From contig OX940862.1 in NCBI GenBank assembly GCA_954871525.1, forward strand, positions 41,718,232-41,782,231: 64,000 nt of DNA, in the 5' to 3' direction. The DNA comes from Parietaria judaica. Taxonomy: Eukaryota > Streptophyta > Magnoliopsida > Rosales > Urticaceae. Every line of letters begins with the position of its first letter. The stretch's first letter is position 1. Under the pieces are notes generated by a model that saw only the letters and a program-made list of their open reading frames with translations, did not search any database and was not told the origin of the DNA. Positions 1 to 12,206 of this stretch are shown one piece after another. A program made the position numbers and the translations under genes.

Positions 1-779
1 TAGAGGAAATGTTACTACTTGGAGGAGTAACATAGAAAAAACATAAAGCTATTAAAATCTAAATGCCTAGAATAGATCCATGATTGTGAAAGTCCAAATA
101 TATGTTAAAAAACAATGTGAATTGACATGAGAGTAAATTAATGCAATCTCAAAATGAAAATTTATAAATCCTGTAAAATAAGAGGATTTTTTGTTGTTGA
201 AAATTTGATCCTATGTTTTAATAACATAAGATAAAATATGACCACGAAAAAATGAAAACATAAATATAAGAACGAAAAATAAATGACAATGAAAGAAATA
301 TCTTATGTGGATCTAAGATCGAAGATCAAACTCAGCGAAGGCTTTTCTGTGTAAAAATGCTAGATTTTTTTTCCCATTTTCATGTTCTGAAAGAATTAGG
401 ACAATATTTTTCTTTGTATCACCATATTTGATGTCATGTTGGAACTCATTCTCTTCTAAATTTTATACTATTTAAAACTTTGGGCATTCTATTTTCATAT
501 CCTTAAAAAAAAAAAATCTTCCCTCCGCGAGACATTTGAAAAATTTATTGTGTTGCGAATCAATGTGGCTTGAACATTTGCAAAAACTACAAACTCTCAC
601 TTTTTGAAATATCGGTCTTCGATAGGCTTTGTGAAAGCTGTGAGAATATTTTGGAATAGTGGTTATACAAGATATTCTAACATGATATTCTATTTTAGAC
701 CTTAAAAACATGTTTGGTCTTTGACTATTTAAGATTTTGAGTATGAAAATAATAGTTGTTGATTTATGAATTCGTCGTT
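1..779. other. AT-rich stretch, no gene seen
   Basis: I see no convincing coding region, RNA gene or element end here. The only open frame of note (472-711 minus) is low complexity and has no recognisable family features. Confidence 0.5.
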
Positions 780-1440
780 TTCATTATGACGATATGTCGT
801 ACATGTTATGAATTAACTAAATTCATAATAAAACAAATTAAGAGTTCAAAAATGGGCTCATCACAAAGCCAAAAGCCCAATTAAAAGCAACTGGCGATTA
901 TGAAAGCACGCTAAAATAAACTAAAAGGATAAAAGCTCAAAAGCTATCCGGCAGAAGTAACAAAGATGAAGGGGAAAATCATCATAAATATTGTCCGGTC
1001 TAGTTTATTCAAATCAAGTGGATGATAAGGAGCACGAAGTCAAGTCTATAACAAATCTAACTCCAGCTTCTTCTGAAGGACGCAGTCATTGAGCACATGT
1101 CAGTTGGGTAGATAGTCAGTCCAGTTAGCTCGGAAATACCACCCAAAATTTCTAGGAAATCCAATGAGAATATTTGAAGGCTATAAATATTAACTCAAGA
1201 CAAAGAATCAAGAATGCATTCACGAAGGGAAAATCACTGAGAGCATTCTTTCCGGAATTATACTGTATATTGAGAGCTTTTCTTTTATTTTCTCTACTTT
1301 TTTCTTCCCTCTCTCTTTCTCTGAACAATATTGTTGTTTGTAACTATCCGTTCATGCTTATTATTTCAATAAACTAATAGAGGACGTAGTCAACTACTAC
1401 ATCGAGACGAACCTCTTTAAAAACTCCTCGTCACTAAATA
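780..1440 (+). repeat. LTR-like remnant (plus orientation)
   Basis: This stretch is organised like a retrotransposon LTR. It has a 'gcccaattaaaagc' segment typical of U3 regions, a TATA-like box (ctataaatat) near 1181, then a T/C-rich transcribed-type stretch ending in an AATAAA signal (ttcaataaact, about 1368). No exact ends or flanking duplication were found, so it is only a candidate remnant. Confidence 0.3.
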
Positions 1441-1445
1441 TTCAC

Positions 1446-1448
<3 letters not shown>

Positions 1449-1488
<40 letters not shown>

Positions 1489-1498
1489 TATATACACA
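1449..1498. repeat. (TA)n microsatellite
   Basis: A nearly pure run of TA dinucleotides, interrupted once by TACA near its end. Confidence 0.9.
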
Positions 1499-3918
1499 AA
1501 AAAAAGTGTGTGAGAGTTTGCAACGTGAAAGATTAAATTTCACCAAAGCAAGTTATTATCATACATTCACAAGTCAATGTGATCGTTGAGGTGGAAAAAT
1601 ATGTCAACAATAGTCTTTCGATCAGAGGAAGGTAACTACGAGGGAGAGTATCTGTAGGATCATTTTACATCGGTTTATAAAAATTGAACATAACATTTAC
1701 GGCGGAATATCAATTTTTTTTAATCAAAGTTACGTAAAAATTATTTTCTACGTAAAAGTTGAACCACATGTTTATTAAAATGTTCATGCATGATATTTTT
1801 CGTTTAAAAATTATTCTACGACATTCATGAGCACAATCATATAACACATATATATACACACACATAAGCATATTATCATTATATATACTTATATGTATAC
1901 ACGAAACAAAATTATACCTCTTGTAGCGTAATCGGAGATCGCGTGCGCCTTGCTTGAAGAACCAGATCAAACAACAACGGTAAGAGTCACCGTTAAGATC
2001 GTAGAACTATATGGAATATCGAGAGTGGCCTCGTATTGAACTATAGAACAAGAAATCCGAATTTCCTTGCCTATGAACAAAGTTGGCGATTTTTCTAGAG
2101 AGAAAAAATAGAGAAAAGACTTTTTAGCTTTCGTGAAGTGATGCTCTATTTATAGGCATCTCACTAAACCATTTGAATTCAAAATTAACCTATTCAATCT
2201 CCTAGATATCGCCATTTTTACCTAGTCCAAGGATGAAGAGTTCAAAATTTAACACGTGTCAATTTCATGTGCATTCAAGACACCATTTTGAACTCTTCAT
2301 GTGCTTAAGAATAGGTAATTCGAATGACCATGGTCAAGGAAGCTAAGATGATGGCACATCATCATGTTACTTTATTGACTCAAGGAAATGATGACACGTC
2401 ATCAACCCGTCCCCTTTATTCTCATCCAAAGACAGTTAAGCAAATTAATTAATTAATTATCTCTTTAGGACAAGACATGCTTCCTATTTTTTGTCCACCA
2501 CAGAAATTCAAATTTTAATACAAATATTTAATCAAAATTACTTATTCTTCCAATAAGAATCATGTATTAAATTAATTAATCCTAGATATTTTATCATCAT
2601 AAAGTTCTCCACCTATTATGTACACATGCATGTTCAATGTGCCCAATAAGTCATCACTTATTTTGTGCCCCATTATAACATTTATCAATCGGTCATATGT
2701 ACATGTTATCAATTTGGTTACATAAAATGTTACAATTCATACAATTGATCATTATCAATTAAATTAACTAACCAAATTAATTCGGATTAATTTTCTAAAT
2801 CAATATTTAGAATGAAGAGATTAATTCACTTGGAACTAATATTAGGAATCATTTAAGTCATTACTTAACATGAAATATGTTTCAAAAACATTATTTCATA
2901 TTTCTAATTTATTTTCGTTCAATCATAATTCCGTTTTATGATTTAAAATTGAGACCTCAAGGACCCATGTGATCGAAGCTTTCGATAAAAGACGTGTCAT
3001 GTGGCCATCTTTAATCTTGATATTTGGCTGATACCACGACAAGGCCAAATACCGATAATCTCTCAGATCACGTGTAATATCATTTTCTGTTTGATATGAG
3101 CTATCGTATTGTCAATACAGTCCGGGATGTATTTTTCTCTATAATCCTTTATGCGTATCATTAAGTAGAAAAGAGTGTTCTAATAAACACCGTTTGACCT
3201 TTCTAGTTATTTTGGTCATCAACTCCTTCGTTGTATTCTAAATGAGAAACATATATTGTGAGTCGTTCGTACAAGTCACATGTTTAGATTGATGAGTTAT
3301 TAAGTTTTCGAACACCAGGCCTGTTTTGTTCATTTACAATCCTCGAACAAAGCATGACATGATATTGGTTGTTGAATCACCCTTAGTGCATAAATTTCAT
3401 ATATGTGAAGACCCTAATGTCATTGAGATATATTAGCGCTACCGACCGTCGAAATATTGACTCACTACATTGAATCTCACTCACTGACTAATCAGATCTC
3501 GTAAGACATCTCAACACATTATGTGTTCACTCAGGATTGAGATTATCACGGAAAAATTCCTTGATGTTTCATGTTGGATAAAAGGTGACAATGGCATTTC
3601 AAATTTATCCCAACCATCACTGGTCTAGTTTAATATCTTCGCCAATATAACTAAGGCAAGCTTGTGGAGTCCAACTCCCGATTTCACAAGACTCGACATT
3701 AAAAACTTCCTTAACAATCGTACTTGAATTCAATTGCCTAGTTGATTATGTGCTGCAAACTTTCTCTTTTAAAGCTTCTAAAAAGGAGCGTATTTTTAAG
3801 TCAAAACTTAACTTCCTTTTTTCATAAAATAGAAGTTTACGGGCATAGATTTATTTCAGTCTAAACACATACTTTCAAAGAATGCATACTTTTATTCAAT
3901 TTATAGACATTAAGCTTT
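1499..3918 (-). other. AT-rich region, probable old LTR sequence
   Basis: No gene is visible. Near 2145 the minus strand has a TATA-like box (ctataaatagag) followed, in the minus direction, by a gene-start-like segment, which resembles the promoter of an LTR. The surrounding sequence looks like a long, diverged Copia LTR lying next to the gag remnant. Boundaries cannot be placed. Confidence 0.25.
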
Positions 3919-5110
3919 TTACTTCAGCAATATGCCTTCATTCTCAGAGGTTATCTGAGAAATTTTGGTTTTTAGCTTTAAGTTCAAGTCACGTGCCTCT
4001 GTCCATTTCTTGAATATTGTCGGACATAATCTTCTAACATCGTCATCGTTTGTCTGTTTATCACATTCCACATCAAATTCATCACCATCTTTATTTAGTT
4101 CTTCTTTTGGATCAATTGATGAGGTAAAAGCAACATAGTGATTCACAATGTCACTTTCTTCGTCATCATTAAAATCATCGTCGCTTGAAGATTTGCAAAA
4201 CATAGATTTTTGCTTCTTGAGGGTGTTTGCACATTCCGATCGAATATGTTTAAAACCTTCACATTCTCTGCATTTTATCCCACAGTCCACTTTTCTTGCC
4301 CGACTTGATCAAATATCGAATGGCGAGTTATTAATCAGATTCCAAATATCTTGACCGCCCTATCAAAATTCTTAGTGACAAAGGCAAGGTCGGTAATGGA
4401 TTCAATATCTTTACCTTTAGTCACAAGCCATTTTTCTCTAAAAGTTTTTAATCATATTCAGTTCATGAGTTTAGAGGGAGCCAATAAGTTCATCATAGCT
4501 CATCTTGGAGATGTCCTTGGCTTCTTCAATGACGGCCACTTTAGCTTCAAATCTATCGGGGAGTGACCTAAGAGCTGTATGCACAAGTTTAACATTAGAA
4601 TAATTTTTACCAAGATGATAAGCTTGGTTAGAAATCTCCCTGATTTTTCCATTAGAGATGGCTATGGTGTCATTGTCGGAAATCCTCATGTCTTCAAATT
4701 TTGATGCGAGCATTTAAAGTTTTGAAGACCGGACAAAGCTCGTTCCTTTGTAAAGATCTTGAAGCGCTTTTCAAGCCTTCTTTGCTGAGTTGTAGGTTGA
4801 TATGAGCTTAAATTGATATTTCCTCAACGGCGGACACAATGGTATTAAGAGCACATGAATTTGTAAGAGCAACCTTTTGTTCTTCTGTTGTCCAAGATTC
4901 CGCAAGCTTTCTACATAATTTACATCTATATCTTCGATCGTTAAAAGGAGTCCATCTCTCCAGAAATGTTGGCCAAGCTTTTGCATCAATCGTTTGAATA
5001 AAAATTGTCATCATTACCTTTCAATATGAGTAGTTAGTATCGTCAAGAACGGGAGGACGAACAATAAATAATGTTTCTTTGCTTCCCTTGATATGTTTGT
5101 GACATGAATA
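3919..5110 (-). pseudogene. SIRE-like Copia gag remnant
   Basis: The pieces read in N- to C-terminal order along the minus strand. First is the RPPVLDDTNYSYW-type start of a UBN2 gag domain (about 5090-5030). Then come an out-of-frame segment with IDAKAWPTFLERW (about 5000-4930) and the gag core with KFEDMRISDNDTI and LPDRFEAKV (4713-4471). Last is a CCHC zinc knuckle, C-x2-C-x4-H-x4-C, near 4270-4230, followed by an acidic segment and a coiled-coil-like tail ending at 3919. The pieces lie in different frames with stops between them, so the gene is dead. No protease or pol follows. The long C-terminal tail after the zinc knuckle is typical of the SIRE/Maximus lineage; the lineage call is inference. 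Confidence 0.75.
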
Positions 5111-5160
5111 GATCGAAATCACTAGTTTTGATACCAAAGAGTTAACATTAGTGAATAAAG

Positions 5161-5172
5161 CTTTGATACCAC
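5161..5172 (-). other. Retrotransposon primer-binding site remnant
   Basis: On the minus strand this reads TGGTATCAAAG, one base from the usual initiator tRNA-Met site TGGTATCAGAG. It lies just upstream of the gag remnant, where the primer-binding site of that element is expected. A second similar copy lies at about 5125-5136. The matching 5' LTR would extend rightward from here. Confidence 0.5.
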
Positions 5173-5431
5173 TGGTAAAGTCAGATTTCTCACACTTTAT
5201 ATCATACATTTTTGTTATAACATAAAATAAAACATAAAAAGATTACGAGAGTTTTTGTCAACCCCGTTCGAAAAATCCCATGTTGGATAATCTAATCTGG
5301 AAAGCACCTGCTCAGATTAATCAAACAAAGATTACATAAGAAAATCTACAAAATGAATATTTCATATCAAATAACATAAAAGGCACTCCTTAATGTTGTA
5401 AAGGGCTAAGCAGAACCATCCTTCACCTACA
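5173..5431 (-). other. Probable 5' LTR remnant of the gag fragment
   Basis: AT-rich, no gene. By position it should be the end of the LTR belonging to the gag remnant on its left. It is cut by the Pack-MULE insertion at 5441. No LTR partner was found in the window. Confidence 0.3.
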
Positions 5432-5440
5432 TATTTAAAT

Positions 5441-7115
5441 GGGTTCTTAAGGGTAATAGCCAATCTTGAAAGTGGGTTTAGCAAAATAGCCAAACTTTGG
5501 TTAATTTTGTAAACTAGCCAATTAACCATTTAAGTGAATATCTAATTACATTATTACCCTTAATAATTAAAAACGAAATTAAAAATAAATACAAATTAAC
5601 CACGTAATTTGTGGGTTATTAATCTGAAAAAATCAATGACATTAATTATGAATAATTATATTAATTAAAAATTCATTTATTTTCATTAATTAAAAATATT
5701 GCTATTAATTGAAATAACTATAAATATGGTAACAACCAAAACCAAACCTTTTTTTTTATATATAATTCAAATTTTAAATTCAAAAAATTTATATAATTTT
5801 CGGATTTAATTTTTTTCAAAAAATATCAACAAATTAAAGACGCGAATTAACGTAAATTAACAACGAATCATAATAAATTAACATCGAATTAACGTAAATT
5901 TACAACGAATTTACAATGAATTAACAACGAATTTACGTTAATTTACGTAAATTAACAACAAATTTACAATGAATTAACAACGAATTTACGTTAATTCGTA
6001 AATTAACAACGAATTAACGTAAATTAACAACGACTCAACGTAACTCGAGGAGAACCTCGCCGACATTAAACAGTGTCCGCACACTTTCCTGCTTCGAGGA
6101 ATAGCCGCTCGTGAATTCCCACGCGGACGAGCCGGGCTCGTTGTCTCCGGTGAGGCACGGCCTTGGCGAACCGGAAAAGCCCGCAAAACGCTCTTTTTCC
6201 GCCAGCTCAATCAAGGCGTGGCGGACGAGAGGGCTAATCCTGCAGCTGTCAGCGCTCGGCCGGCGTTTCTTGTACACCGGCTCGATCAGGCCTTTGGCTG
6301 TGAGTTCTTTGAACATACTGCTCGCGGTGTTGCCGTCGATGAACTCCTCTCCGATCCACCAATGAGCCAAGACCTTCTTCTTTATCTCTGCATTCTCCGG
6401 GAAAACCGAGAAGCAGAGCAAACAGTTCTTCTCCGCGTCGCTCAGCTCGTAGTAGATTTCCTGGATATCCGCCAACCCTGTGTCCGGAATCGGCAGGGAA
6501 ATTGCCTCGGTAATCTCCCCCTTTACTTCCCCGTCGCGGAGGCGCTCCAAGGAGGCAGAGGAGCGCTTAAAGCTCTGGGAATCACAGTCGGCAGTAAAAC
6601 TCAGCGGCCAGTAAATCCTTTCCCTCAGCATCGACACGTTCTCTTCAATCCTGCGAAGCTTATCCCGCCAGATCCCGGCATCAGTGGCGCCGACCGCAAT
6701 GCTTAGGCGGTAGGCGTCGTCAATGCACCGACCGTCTCCTGTCCACCACGGCCGCGCGCGTTGGGCACGCCGTCCTCGGACGTGAAGGCCTCGGCTGGCG
6801 AGTCGGCAGCGGCGAGAGAAGCCTCGAAGCAGAGAGAGAGAGAGAAGAGAGAGAGAGAGGGGATCGATGAAAAAAATTCAAATTGGATATTAAATTCCTA
6901 AATTTGTGCATAATTAATTAAGCTTGATTTGTGCTGATTTTTTTTAATTAATTACGAAAATTATAATTAAAATGTTTAATTAAAGGGTATTATAGAGATA
7001 AAAAAAATGTTATTAAAATGCCATCTCATGTTAATTGACTAGTTTACAAAATTAACCAAAGTTTGGCTATTTTGCTAATCCTATGTTTCAATTTGGCTAT
7101 TTGGTGCAATTTCTC
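5441..7115 (-). mobile_element. Pack-MULE A carrying an NLR gene fragment
   Basis: A 1675-bp Mutator-like element with an exact 9-bp target-site duplication, TATTTAAAT, at 5432-5440 and 7116-7124. Both ends carry a long imperfect terminal inverted repeat of about 85-90 bp with the shared core 'gccaaactttggttaattttg'. The arms (about 5441-6040 and 6860-7115) are AT-rich and match, in inverted orientation, the arms of the element at 46839-48433. The GC-rich centre (about 6042-6840) is a captured host-gene fragment. The left arm contains many short 'ttaacaacgaatt' style repeats (5850-6030). No transposase is present, so the element is non-autonomous. A 9-bp duplication with long TIRs and foreign cargo is the definition of a Pack-MULE. 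Confidence 0.92.
6035..6720 (-). pseudogene. Captured NLR (CC-NB-LRR type) fragment, winged-helix region
   Basis: The frame 6637-6035 (200 aa), extendable upstream without stops to about 6720, contains the hallmark of the ARC2/winged-helix part of plant NLRs: LSDAEKNCLLCFSVFPENAEIKK followed by WWIGEEFI and a KGLIEP segment. It resembles the RPP13-like group. The P-loop and most LRRs are absent. The fragment ends where the element arm begins (about 6040), and the final residues are arm-encoded. A separate arm-derived frame starting MHKFRNLI (6911-6720) lies just upstream but is not joined in frame. No function as a resistance protein is expected. Confidence 0.8.
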
Positions 7116-7124
7116 TATTTAAAT

Positions 7125-7469
7125 TACAATTGTGTTTTGTTGGATATAAATATGTCTTGTATTTATTAAATATGTAGTTTTAAACCTATATAAAAATTAC
7201 TTTAGAGCAATTAAAAATAAAATAAAAAAGACCATTTTTTTTTCTTCAGTAAATAGAATAGAATCAATCAGAGAACTCGAAACCCAGAATATATATCGAT
7301 CTCCACCAAAGTTGTCAATCGAATCGAACCCCACAACCAATTCCCATCACCGGAACCTTCAGGCGGGCCCCACCCACCACCCTTCTCCGGCGAGAACTCG
7401 CAACCCAGAACGGAAATCGACCACCTTGTAGCCAGATAAGGAGCCCGACAATCCCACTCGCCGGCGAGG
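7125..7469 (+). promoter_or_regulatory. WDR5B-like 5' flank and 5' UTR
   Basis: Only 354 bp separate the end of Pack-MULE A from the WDR5B-like start codon. The right half (about 7290-7469) is GC-richer and looks like a 5' UTR. No clear TATA box was seen. The proximal promoter of the gene may therefore include the transposon arm. Confidence 0.4.
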
Positions 7470-7618
7470 ATGGCGAGCAGCGGGCAGGAATCGCCGCCGT
7501 ACCGGCCGTACCGCCTCCTGAAAGCGCTGCGCGCGCACTCCGAAGCCGTCTCGTGCGTGAAGTTCTCCAACGACGGCGCGCTCCTCGCCTCCGCGTCGCT
7601 CGACAAGACCGTGGCGCT

Positions 7619-8284
7619 TGTAGAGGGCGATTTTACTCACCGTGCAGTCACAAAGATAATCAAAAATAATAGATAATTATAAATAATACGAATATCTCTT
7701 CCGTTTGATAGCTTGGACAATCGAAGATTACACCCTCTAACCCTTGGGAAATCGAGAATAATATGAATAATCAGACTCGAAGACTCAAGGATTTATTCTC
7801 TCAAAACTCACGGTAATATTGGATACTGAACACTGGATACTGAAATGAATCAATTATGCTAAGTTTACATTCGTATATATAGGCTTGAAAGTCTTCTAGA
7901 ATATTCCTCAAATCTTGCTAGGGTTTCCTTCTGTTTCGCTATGATCGTGGTTGACTTCCTTATTTTGCGTTGGATATCCCACGAAATCTTTAACCGAATA
8001 ACCCAATCTTCCCTTCTTTCTCGCGATCTCGAATGAATATCTTTTAATACGAGTAGGCTTCCTCGAAGAGCTTTCTTCGATGAGCTTCCTTTCTCGCGAT
8101 GAGGTGTTGGGCTGGCTTGGTCGGATGATGACTTTTCATGGGCTTCGCTTGTTGGGCCTTATTTCTTCTGCTCCTTGATGGGCCTGAACTACTTAGGCAG
8201 TCGTTCCCTTGTTTTTACGTCGTTTACTTCATAAACGACAAAGGGTAGTGTTAGGGAAAGATTTGACAAAATCTGACCTTAACA
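7619..8284 (-). repeat. 3' LTR of the Tat element (666 bp)
   Basis: It starts TGTAGAGG and ends CTTAACA on the plus strand. It is near-identical to 19768-20466 except for a 33-bp deletion near 7698 and three substitutions. The left edge abuts WDR5B-like codon 50. Confidence 0.95.
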
Positions 8285-8301
8285 GTTAGTCCCCTATTTT
8301 A
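8285..8301 (-). other. Polypurine tract of the Tat element
   Basis: The minus strand reads TAAAATAGGGGACTAAC immediately before the 3' LTR start TGTTAAGG. This is the expected position and composition for the plus-strand primer of reverse transcription. Confidence 0.7.
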
Positions 8302-8849
8302 TCGAGTGTGAAGCAGTTGATAAAATAAAACAGGATTTATCTCCGATAAGGTTTTTGTCCGATGAAGTAATTTTTTCGATGACGTTTTTCCTCGAAGAGG
8401 TTCTTCCTCGATGAGGTTTTCCCTCGAAGAGGTTGTGTCCTTCGGGGGCTCTTCCGCTTCTTGCACGCTCACGGATGTCCTCGAGTTCCAACGTAGCGCT
8501 GATTGGGCGCGATTCTCCAGGCTATCAGATCTCGGAAATCGTCGTCAATCATTTCGCATTAAATGCGGGGTTTTCTCGCACTCGAGTGCCTTCGAGCTTC
8601 GCACCGATTCTTTTAATCTTCACCGTTGGATGAATTTTTCCGCTTCGAACCTGGGCCGTCGGATCTGGATGTGCCTTTCCAACTTCCGCCTGCCTCTTTC
8701 TATAAATTTAAAACCTCGCCTTTGACTAAAACACTTCGTTTCAGACTTCTCTCCAAATCCTCTCTGCAACTTTCTTTCCCGACTTCCTTCTTCTCCAGAA
8801 AATCTTCAAACTCTCTTTCCGTCCAAATTCTTCTTTTCCGATCAAGAAA
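8302..8849 (+). promoter_or_regulatory. Promoter region of the antisense gene, TATA at 8701
   Basis: There is a TATA box (TATAAATTTA) at 8701-8710, about 150 bp before the ATG at 8850, preceded by repeated 'cctcgaagaggtt' motifs (8390-8435). No coding sequence is evident between the polypurine tract and the ATG. The placement implies an independent plus-strand promoter inside the retrotransposon. Confidence 0.5.
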
Positions 8850-11800
8850 ATGTCGAATCCGGGAAAGATCTTCAAGACTCGGTCGCCGAAGTCTATAATG
8901 ACAGAGAAGCATCTCGAGGATTTGAAGAAGCACTATGTGGACTCCAATCCTTGCTACCTGTGTCTCCCCAAATCCGGAGAGCTTGGCGACGAGCCTCCGG
9001 AAGGGTACATCACACTGTACGAACACTTCTTCCGGTCGGTGGAACTGCACCTTCCACTGCCTCACCTCATCGTGAGCTTCCTCCATGCGTACAATATGCC
9101 GATCAGTCAGGTTAGCCCTAACTCTCTTCGCCTTCTTGTCTGCACCATGGCCATCGCTCTCGAGCAGAAAATGGCTCTGACCCTGGAGGATTTGATGCGG
9201 CTCTTCAAGTGGTTGACAAATTCGAAGAATCTGGGCCGTTTTTTCCTCTCCTCCGCCGCGGGTGTCCACGTCATCACCCACACGCCGAACAATGAGTCCG
9301 GGTGGGAGAATAGGTATTTCTTCGCGCATCTCGATCGTCACACCCTCGGGCCGCATTGGGAAGCGCTTCCCACCAAGTGGGTCGACGAGAAAGAAGTGCC
9401 GAGATTCAGGCCCATCGCAAATAAAGAGGACGAGGAGCGCTTCGCTGGGGTCGTTCGGGCTCTGCTAGAAAATCCTCGTCGGAATTGGACGACGGACTTC
9501 TTCGGGACCCGCGTTCAAGAGTCCGGGCTCTATCAGCTCTGCCACATCGTGGGGAGACCACCGGCATCTTTGTGGCCTGTCGGATTCCGCCTCGAAGAGG
9601 TCAAGGACGCGGACCCCTCGTCCCCCGCTGTTCGGCAATCTCCTAAGCCGAAGAAGAGAACTCAAAAGTCCACCCGTGGATCATCGGAGCCACGGCAATG
9701 TCAAGGCCAAGATCCAGGACAAGGACAAAATCCAAGACAAGGCCAAGATCCAGGACAAGGAGGTGGGTCCTCCGATTCTCGTCGGGATCTGTCGAAGGCT
9801 GGCTTCTTGGGCATCGGCCCTCGGACCGGTGCTGACCGGTTTGTTTCAAGTGATAAAGCTCTTCCTCCGAAGAGCAGTTCGGAGAGGCGGACAAAGCATA
9901 AGCACGACGCTGGTGCTTCTCGCTCTTCGGGGATATCGACTTCCTCGGGGGCGACTCGCCCTCGGGATTCATCTCGTCTTTCGGAGAGCCGTCGCGAATC
10001 CGAGTCCCAGACTTCCTCGCGGGAAACTTCTCGCGAGAAAGTTATCCTGAAAAGGAAAACCGCTGAAGGGGTACGCGACGCTCCTCCTCCGAAGAGGAAT
10101 AAGACTTCCGAGTCGTCTAAGGAGATAGATGCAACTCCTTCGGCTCCGGAGACTGTCACCGTCGCTTCTCGCGAGGGGACTGTTCCCGCCGAGGCGATCG
10201 CGTCGACCGCTCTTGCTTCGACTCCTCCGTCCGAGACCGGTGGAAGCATCGATGGGGCTCATGGGACCCTTCGTCCTTCTCCCACTTCTCGGGAGCGGTT
10301 CCGCTTTGATGATGACTTTATCGATTTAGTGTCGCCGATGGATCTCTCGGCCTCCGAGGTAGCTTTTACTTCTTTTCCCTCTTCATTTTTCATGATGCTT
10401 GCACATTTCGGGTATCTAATGCATATTTCGGTATATACTTTTCTCGTAATTTCAGATTCCGGCTCGTGCCGACGCGCCTCCTTGCTTGGAGGTTCCTTCT
10501 TCAGTACCTCCCGCACCTGCCGCGGAAAGACTTTCAGTCGCCGTTCCTACGGCTGACGAGGAGGGCTTGTTGCTCGACGGGGCACTTGATGCCGCCGACG
10601 CGCCCCTCGTCCTGGAGCCCGTCGGGCGGCCCGGCGCTTCGGAGGGGGTTTCTCTTCCTTCCGAAGAGGTTTTGGTCGGGGGCCATCCCGAGGGAGGGGA
10701 TGGCCTCGTTGCGGACGTCGTTCATCCCGACGTATCTACTCATCCCGAAGTGCCTCGTCCGGAGGGCGCTTTGGAGCCGACCGACGCTGTCGGCGCCTCT
10801 GGGGCTAGTGCCTCCTCTCCCGACGATGACGGGATTTCTTTCTCTCCGCTTCCGAAGTTTCTTCCCAACTCCGGGCCGGGAGGCTTTTCTCTCCCTCCTT
10901 GGGAGCGATTTCCGGCAGCTCCTACTCCGGAGTCTCCGCCGGAAGAGTGGAAAGCATACTCGCTCCGGGTCCTTCGGGACCTGTTTTGGCCCGAGCCTTC
11001 GGGGAACACCGGCTTGTCTCTGAGCCAGATCAGGGGCTATGGTCGGGCTGCCTCTACGCTTTTCCAGGCTCTCGCCCGCTTCAACACCATTATTCTTAAC
11101 GAGAATGGCGGCAGAGGCGAGAGCGCTCAGGAGTTAAACGACCTCCGGGCTAAACTTGCCGACAAAGAATCGCTCCTCGGGGTTTCCGTTCTCGGAGAGC
11201 GCAAATATCGGGAAGCGGCCGAGCGAACTTCCGATGAGCTGGAGGTCGCGAAGGCCAAATTGGCGAAGGAGGCTTCGCTTCGCCAAGCTCAAGAAAAAGA
11301 GCTCGCCGAGTGCAAGGCTAGGGCCGAGGCAGAGGTTGCGGCGCTGAAGGCCGAGTTAGATGGGGAGCACAGGCGTCACTCCATGATAGTGGAGAGCTAC
11401 GAGAAGCATCTCGAAGCGAAGAAGTGGCGGCTGGCTAAGATCAGCGAAGCGGTGGGCGTGCCTGTCGAGCAGGAGAGTCGGCTTGCCTCGCGAGTGGCCT
11501 CGTGCTTAAAACGCCTCGGCAAAGAGCTCGAGGTATCACAGACGGAGGCGAAGTCTGAGCGCGAAGCACGCCTACACCTCTTCGAGAGGGCTCAAGACAA
11601 AGCGCAACGTGCCTTGGCGAGGTATAAGGCCCTGGAGGAGTCCATCAATTTCCATCGTCGCTCCGCCGCATATGGGGCCAACGCTAGCCTTCTTGAGAAG
11701 GTTCCTCCCACGGCGACCATTGGGAGTCTTCTGCCTCGTCTTCCGAAATACAAGACTATCTCTGAAGAGAGTGAGGCTAAAGCCCGCGAGCTGGACGACA

Positions 11801-12039
11801 AGTCTCTACCTGACCCTGATTCTCCTCCGCTCACCCCCGGTGCTCCTTCTTCCGCTGGTATCGATTGGGAGGCTTGCTTCGTAGTTGGAGCTGCCTCTTC
11901 GGCCTCCGATGGCCTCGATGAGTACGGGACCAACGATGGAGTCGTCACCTCTTCCGATGGAGCGGCTGGTACCGAAGCGGTCACTTCTACCGCCGAGGTG
12001 GTTACCAACGAAGCGGTAGGGGGGGAGGAAGGCTCTTAG
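8850..12039 (+). CDS. Antisense ORF of the Tat element, 'putative gypsy-type transposase' family
   Basis: Two exons, 8850-10358 and 10456-12039, are joined by a 97-bp intron with GT (10359) and AG (10455) ends. Exon 1 is exactly 503 codons, and the exon 2 frame is open from its first base, giving 1030 aa. Residues 1-250 hold a globular domain (PPEGYITLYEHFFRS, LHLPLPHLIVSFL, SPNSLRLLVC). It matches the plant family annotated as 'putative gypsy type transposase' (Transposase_28). Next is a long low-complexity R/S/Q-rich segment with QGQDPGQGQ repeats. Exon 2 begins Pro/Ala/Glu-rich and contains a long coiled coil (about 200 residues from the ALARFNTIILNEN segment). The gene runs opposite to gag-pol. 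If the intron is retained, translation stops at 10556. Function is unknown; the transposase name is historical and I do not infer activity. Confidence 0.8.
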
Positions 12040-12206
12040 GCCTTTTCTTGTAGCTTTCCTATGTACATTATTCGCATTGTCTTTGTAATTTCTTCGACGG
12101 ATTTTATTAATGAAAAGGACTCTCTTTGGCTTCAACTTGTTGTTTCCGTACTTGTTGCTTCTCTTGTGTTCCTGTCATTATTTCCTGGCTAAACTCCTTT
12201 TCTCAG
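12040..12206 (+). terminator. 3' UTR/poly(A)-like stretch or intron
   Basis: It follows the stop at 12039 and contains 'tttgtaatttcttcgacgg' and 'attaatgaaaa', which look like plant poly(A) elements. It also ends in a good acceptor (ccttttctcag, AG at 12205-12206). A potential donor GGTAGG at 12016 lies in exon 2, so the stretch may be spliced out in some transcripts. Confidence 0.4.

Noticed and set aside
1174..1377. 67-codon plus-strand frame near an LTR-like TATA box
   Set aside because: Low-complexity Leu/Ser/Phe run from a CT-rich leader. More likely transcribed LTR sequence than a protein gene.
6111..6706. Plus-strand frames of 84-162 codons across the NLR fragment
   Set aside because: They lie opposite the recognisable NLR frame and have no family features.
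9643..10262. Minus-strand frames of 97-182 codons opposite the antisense Tat gene
   Set aside because: Shadow frames in R/S-rich low-complexity coding sequence. The plus strand is supported by the intron phase and domain similarity.
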